A stretch of 64,000 nucleotides of DNA from Accumulibacter sp. (GTDB lineage Bacteria > Pseudomonadota > Gammaproteobacteria > Burkholderiales > Rhodocyclaceae): NCBI GenBank assembly GCA_024235715.1, contig JACKLW010000018.1:27447-91446 (forward strand), read 5' to 3'. Below the pieces are notes generated by a model. That model saw only the letters and a program-made list of their open reading frames with translations. It had not been told where the DNA came from and made no database searches. Positions 63,036 to 64,000 of the stretch are shown piece after piece. Within the stretch, counting starts at the first letter, position 1. Every line of letters starts with the position of its first letter. Made by a program: the position numbers and the translations under genes.

Positions 63036-63408
63036 CGTAGGCAGTGGATCGGGTTTGATCGTGCGATGTCGGGGACAGGAGGCGAGTCTGAAAAATGCCG
63101 AATGCATCGTACGCACGGCGACGCGGCGCATGATGTAGGCATTTTCAAGCCACTGCAACGGCATAAGTTCGAGCTTCGTCCGCGCGGCCTATATCGATCG
63201 AACTAGCTTCACCGCCAGGGCGACACCTACCTTTGCGGCAGATGCGCCGACAATGCCGTACGAACGGTCGCTTTGGAGCCTTGAATACTGTTTTTGTATT
63301 CAGTACCGGCAGCGGGCGACGCAGCAGGCCGCAATTGCAAAACAATGTGAAATGAGCCATCGACCCCAAAGCAGGCTTGTCGGGGCAACGCCGGCCGAAC
63401 CCGGCGGC
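63036..63408. other. cdiA upstream region
   Basis: No gene recognised between the recD stop and the cdiA start. It should contain the cdiA promoter; the AT-rich patch near 63280-63350 (TTGAATACTGTTTTTGTATT) is the best candidate. No transporter gene fragment was seen. Confidence 0.4.
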
Positions 63409-64000
63409 TCAGGTGTGGCCGGCCAGCCCCCCGGCCCTGATCACCCGCCGCGCCACGCACTGCCGCAGCACACCGGTGCCGCCGGCGCAGGCCAGCGTCA
63501 GCCGCGCCCGCGCCCGGGTGATGCCGGTGTAGAGCAGCTCGCGGCTCAGGATCGGGCTCGGGCGCTCCGGCAGCACCAGCGCGACGTGGCCGAACTCGGA
63601 GCCCTGGGATTTGTGTACGGTCATCGCGAACACCGTGTCGACCGCCTGCAGCCGACTCGGCGCCAGCCAGCGCACCCGGGCCGGGTCGTCGGCGCCGGGG
63701 AATGCCACCCGTAGCCGAGTGCCGCCGTCGCCGTCGGCCAGCGGCAGGCAGAGGCCGATGTCGCCGTTCATCAGGCCCAGGCCGTAGTCGTTGCGGGTGA
63801 CCAGCACCGGGCGGCCGGCATACCAGCCGGTGCTCGCAGGGATCAGGCCGGCCCGCTGCAGCGCCTCGGCAATGCGGGCGTTCAACCCGTCCACGCCCCA
63901 CGGCCCGGCGCGCAGCGCGCACAGCACCTGGAAGCCGGCGTGGGCGGCGAGCACCTGGCGGGCGAATTCGTCGGCGTCGGCGCCCGCGCCGGCCCGGGTG
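63409..64000 (-). CDS. recD: RecD, exodeoxyribonuclease V alpha subunit, C-terminal part (5' end beyond window)
   Basis: The frame is open to the right edge; 196 residues are visible. The UvrD-like C-terminal helicase motifs are clear: FAMTVHKSQGSEFGHVALVL (motif V) and SRELLYTGITRARARLTL (motif VI); upstream, RPVLVTRNDYGLGLMNGDIG is the RecD-type segment. RecD is the 5'-3' motor of RecBCD in double-strand-break repair. A core chromosomal gene, it marks the host background beyond the islands. GC content is very high. Confidence 0.92.
   Translation of the reverse strand, partial: TRAGAGADADEFARQVLAAHAGFQVLCALRAGPWGVDGLNARIAEALQRAGLIPASTGWYAGRPVLVTRNDYGLGLMNGDIGLCLPLADGDGGTRLRVAFPGADDPARVRWLAPSRLQAVDTVFAMTVHKSQGSEFGHVALVLPERPSPILSRELLYTGITRARARLTLACAGGTGVLRQCVARRVIRAGGLAGHT

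Noticed and set aside
56904-63206. 2100-codon plus-strand frame, and the similar 1099-codon frame at 53307-56606
   Set aside because: Antisense of cdiA. They stay open because of the GC-rich third codon positions and the repeat; the protein on the minus strand has a signal region and known domains, these have none.

Overview
The window looks like betaproteobacterial chromosome (Rhodocyclales-like, an inference) carrying two integrated islands side by side. The host background is high GC: the right end holds a recD gene and a very large CdiA-type contact-inhibition gene. The host tRNA-fMet 3' end (CCCCCGCAACCA) and a perfect terminator hairpin reappear at 50724-50779. No complete rRNA or tRNA gene is present, only tRNA 3' fragments used as attachment sites.

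Island A (1 to about 16402) carries, on the minus strand, a type I methylase (hsdM, cut by the window edge), a zinc-finger/Toprim primase, the C-terminal half of an SF2 helicase, and a 1768-residue GHKL-ATPase/DUF3883-like protein typical of defence loci. A tyrosine integrase lies next to a 51-base tRNA-fMet 3' fragment. The helicase is cut by an IS3-family element, and that element is itself interrupted by an IS66-family element with a perfect 8-bp target duplication.

Island B (about 16390 to 50736, 34.3 kb) is a mobilizable element inserted into the last bases of the same tRNA. It encodes a large serine recombinase, a VirD4-type coupling protein with two exported vWA-like proteins and a membrane protein, MobC and a relaxase at the opposite end, ArdC, an AlpA-like regulator, and a second (tyrosine) integrase with its own unused-looking tRNA-Arg attachment site. 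Cargo includes a four-gene methylase/ATPase/PLD-helicase defence operon led by a Phd-type antitoxin, an AlbA_2 protein, a DUF429 protein, an RHS-tip metalloprotease, a Rap1a-like protein, exported proteins of unknown function, a resolvase and a GIY-YIG protein. Gene density and GC vary sharply inside it; the defence operon and RHS region are AT-richer.

The most striking observation is that the serine recombinase gene is split by its own attachment site. Integrated, it ends in residues read from the antisense of the host tRNA. The alternative 3' end, in the same frame through a shared LVAGAG segment, sits at the other end of the element and overlaps the mobC start codon. Circularisation would therefore rebuild a longer recombinase (609 instead of 564 residues) and join ten minus-strand genes, from membrane protein, vWA proteins and coupling protein through recombinase to mobC and relaxase, into one overlapping operon. 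Integration cuts this operon and puts a host terminator upstream of mobC.

Right of the island is a CDI locus: cdiA (3561 codons, about 45 copies of a 19-20 residue repeat, EndoU-like C-terminus), an immunity gene fused to a LuxR-type HTH, then an orphan toxin tip with its own shorter immunity paralogue, all translationally coupled. No cdiB partner is in view. The window ends in recD.
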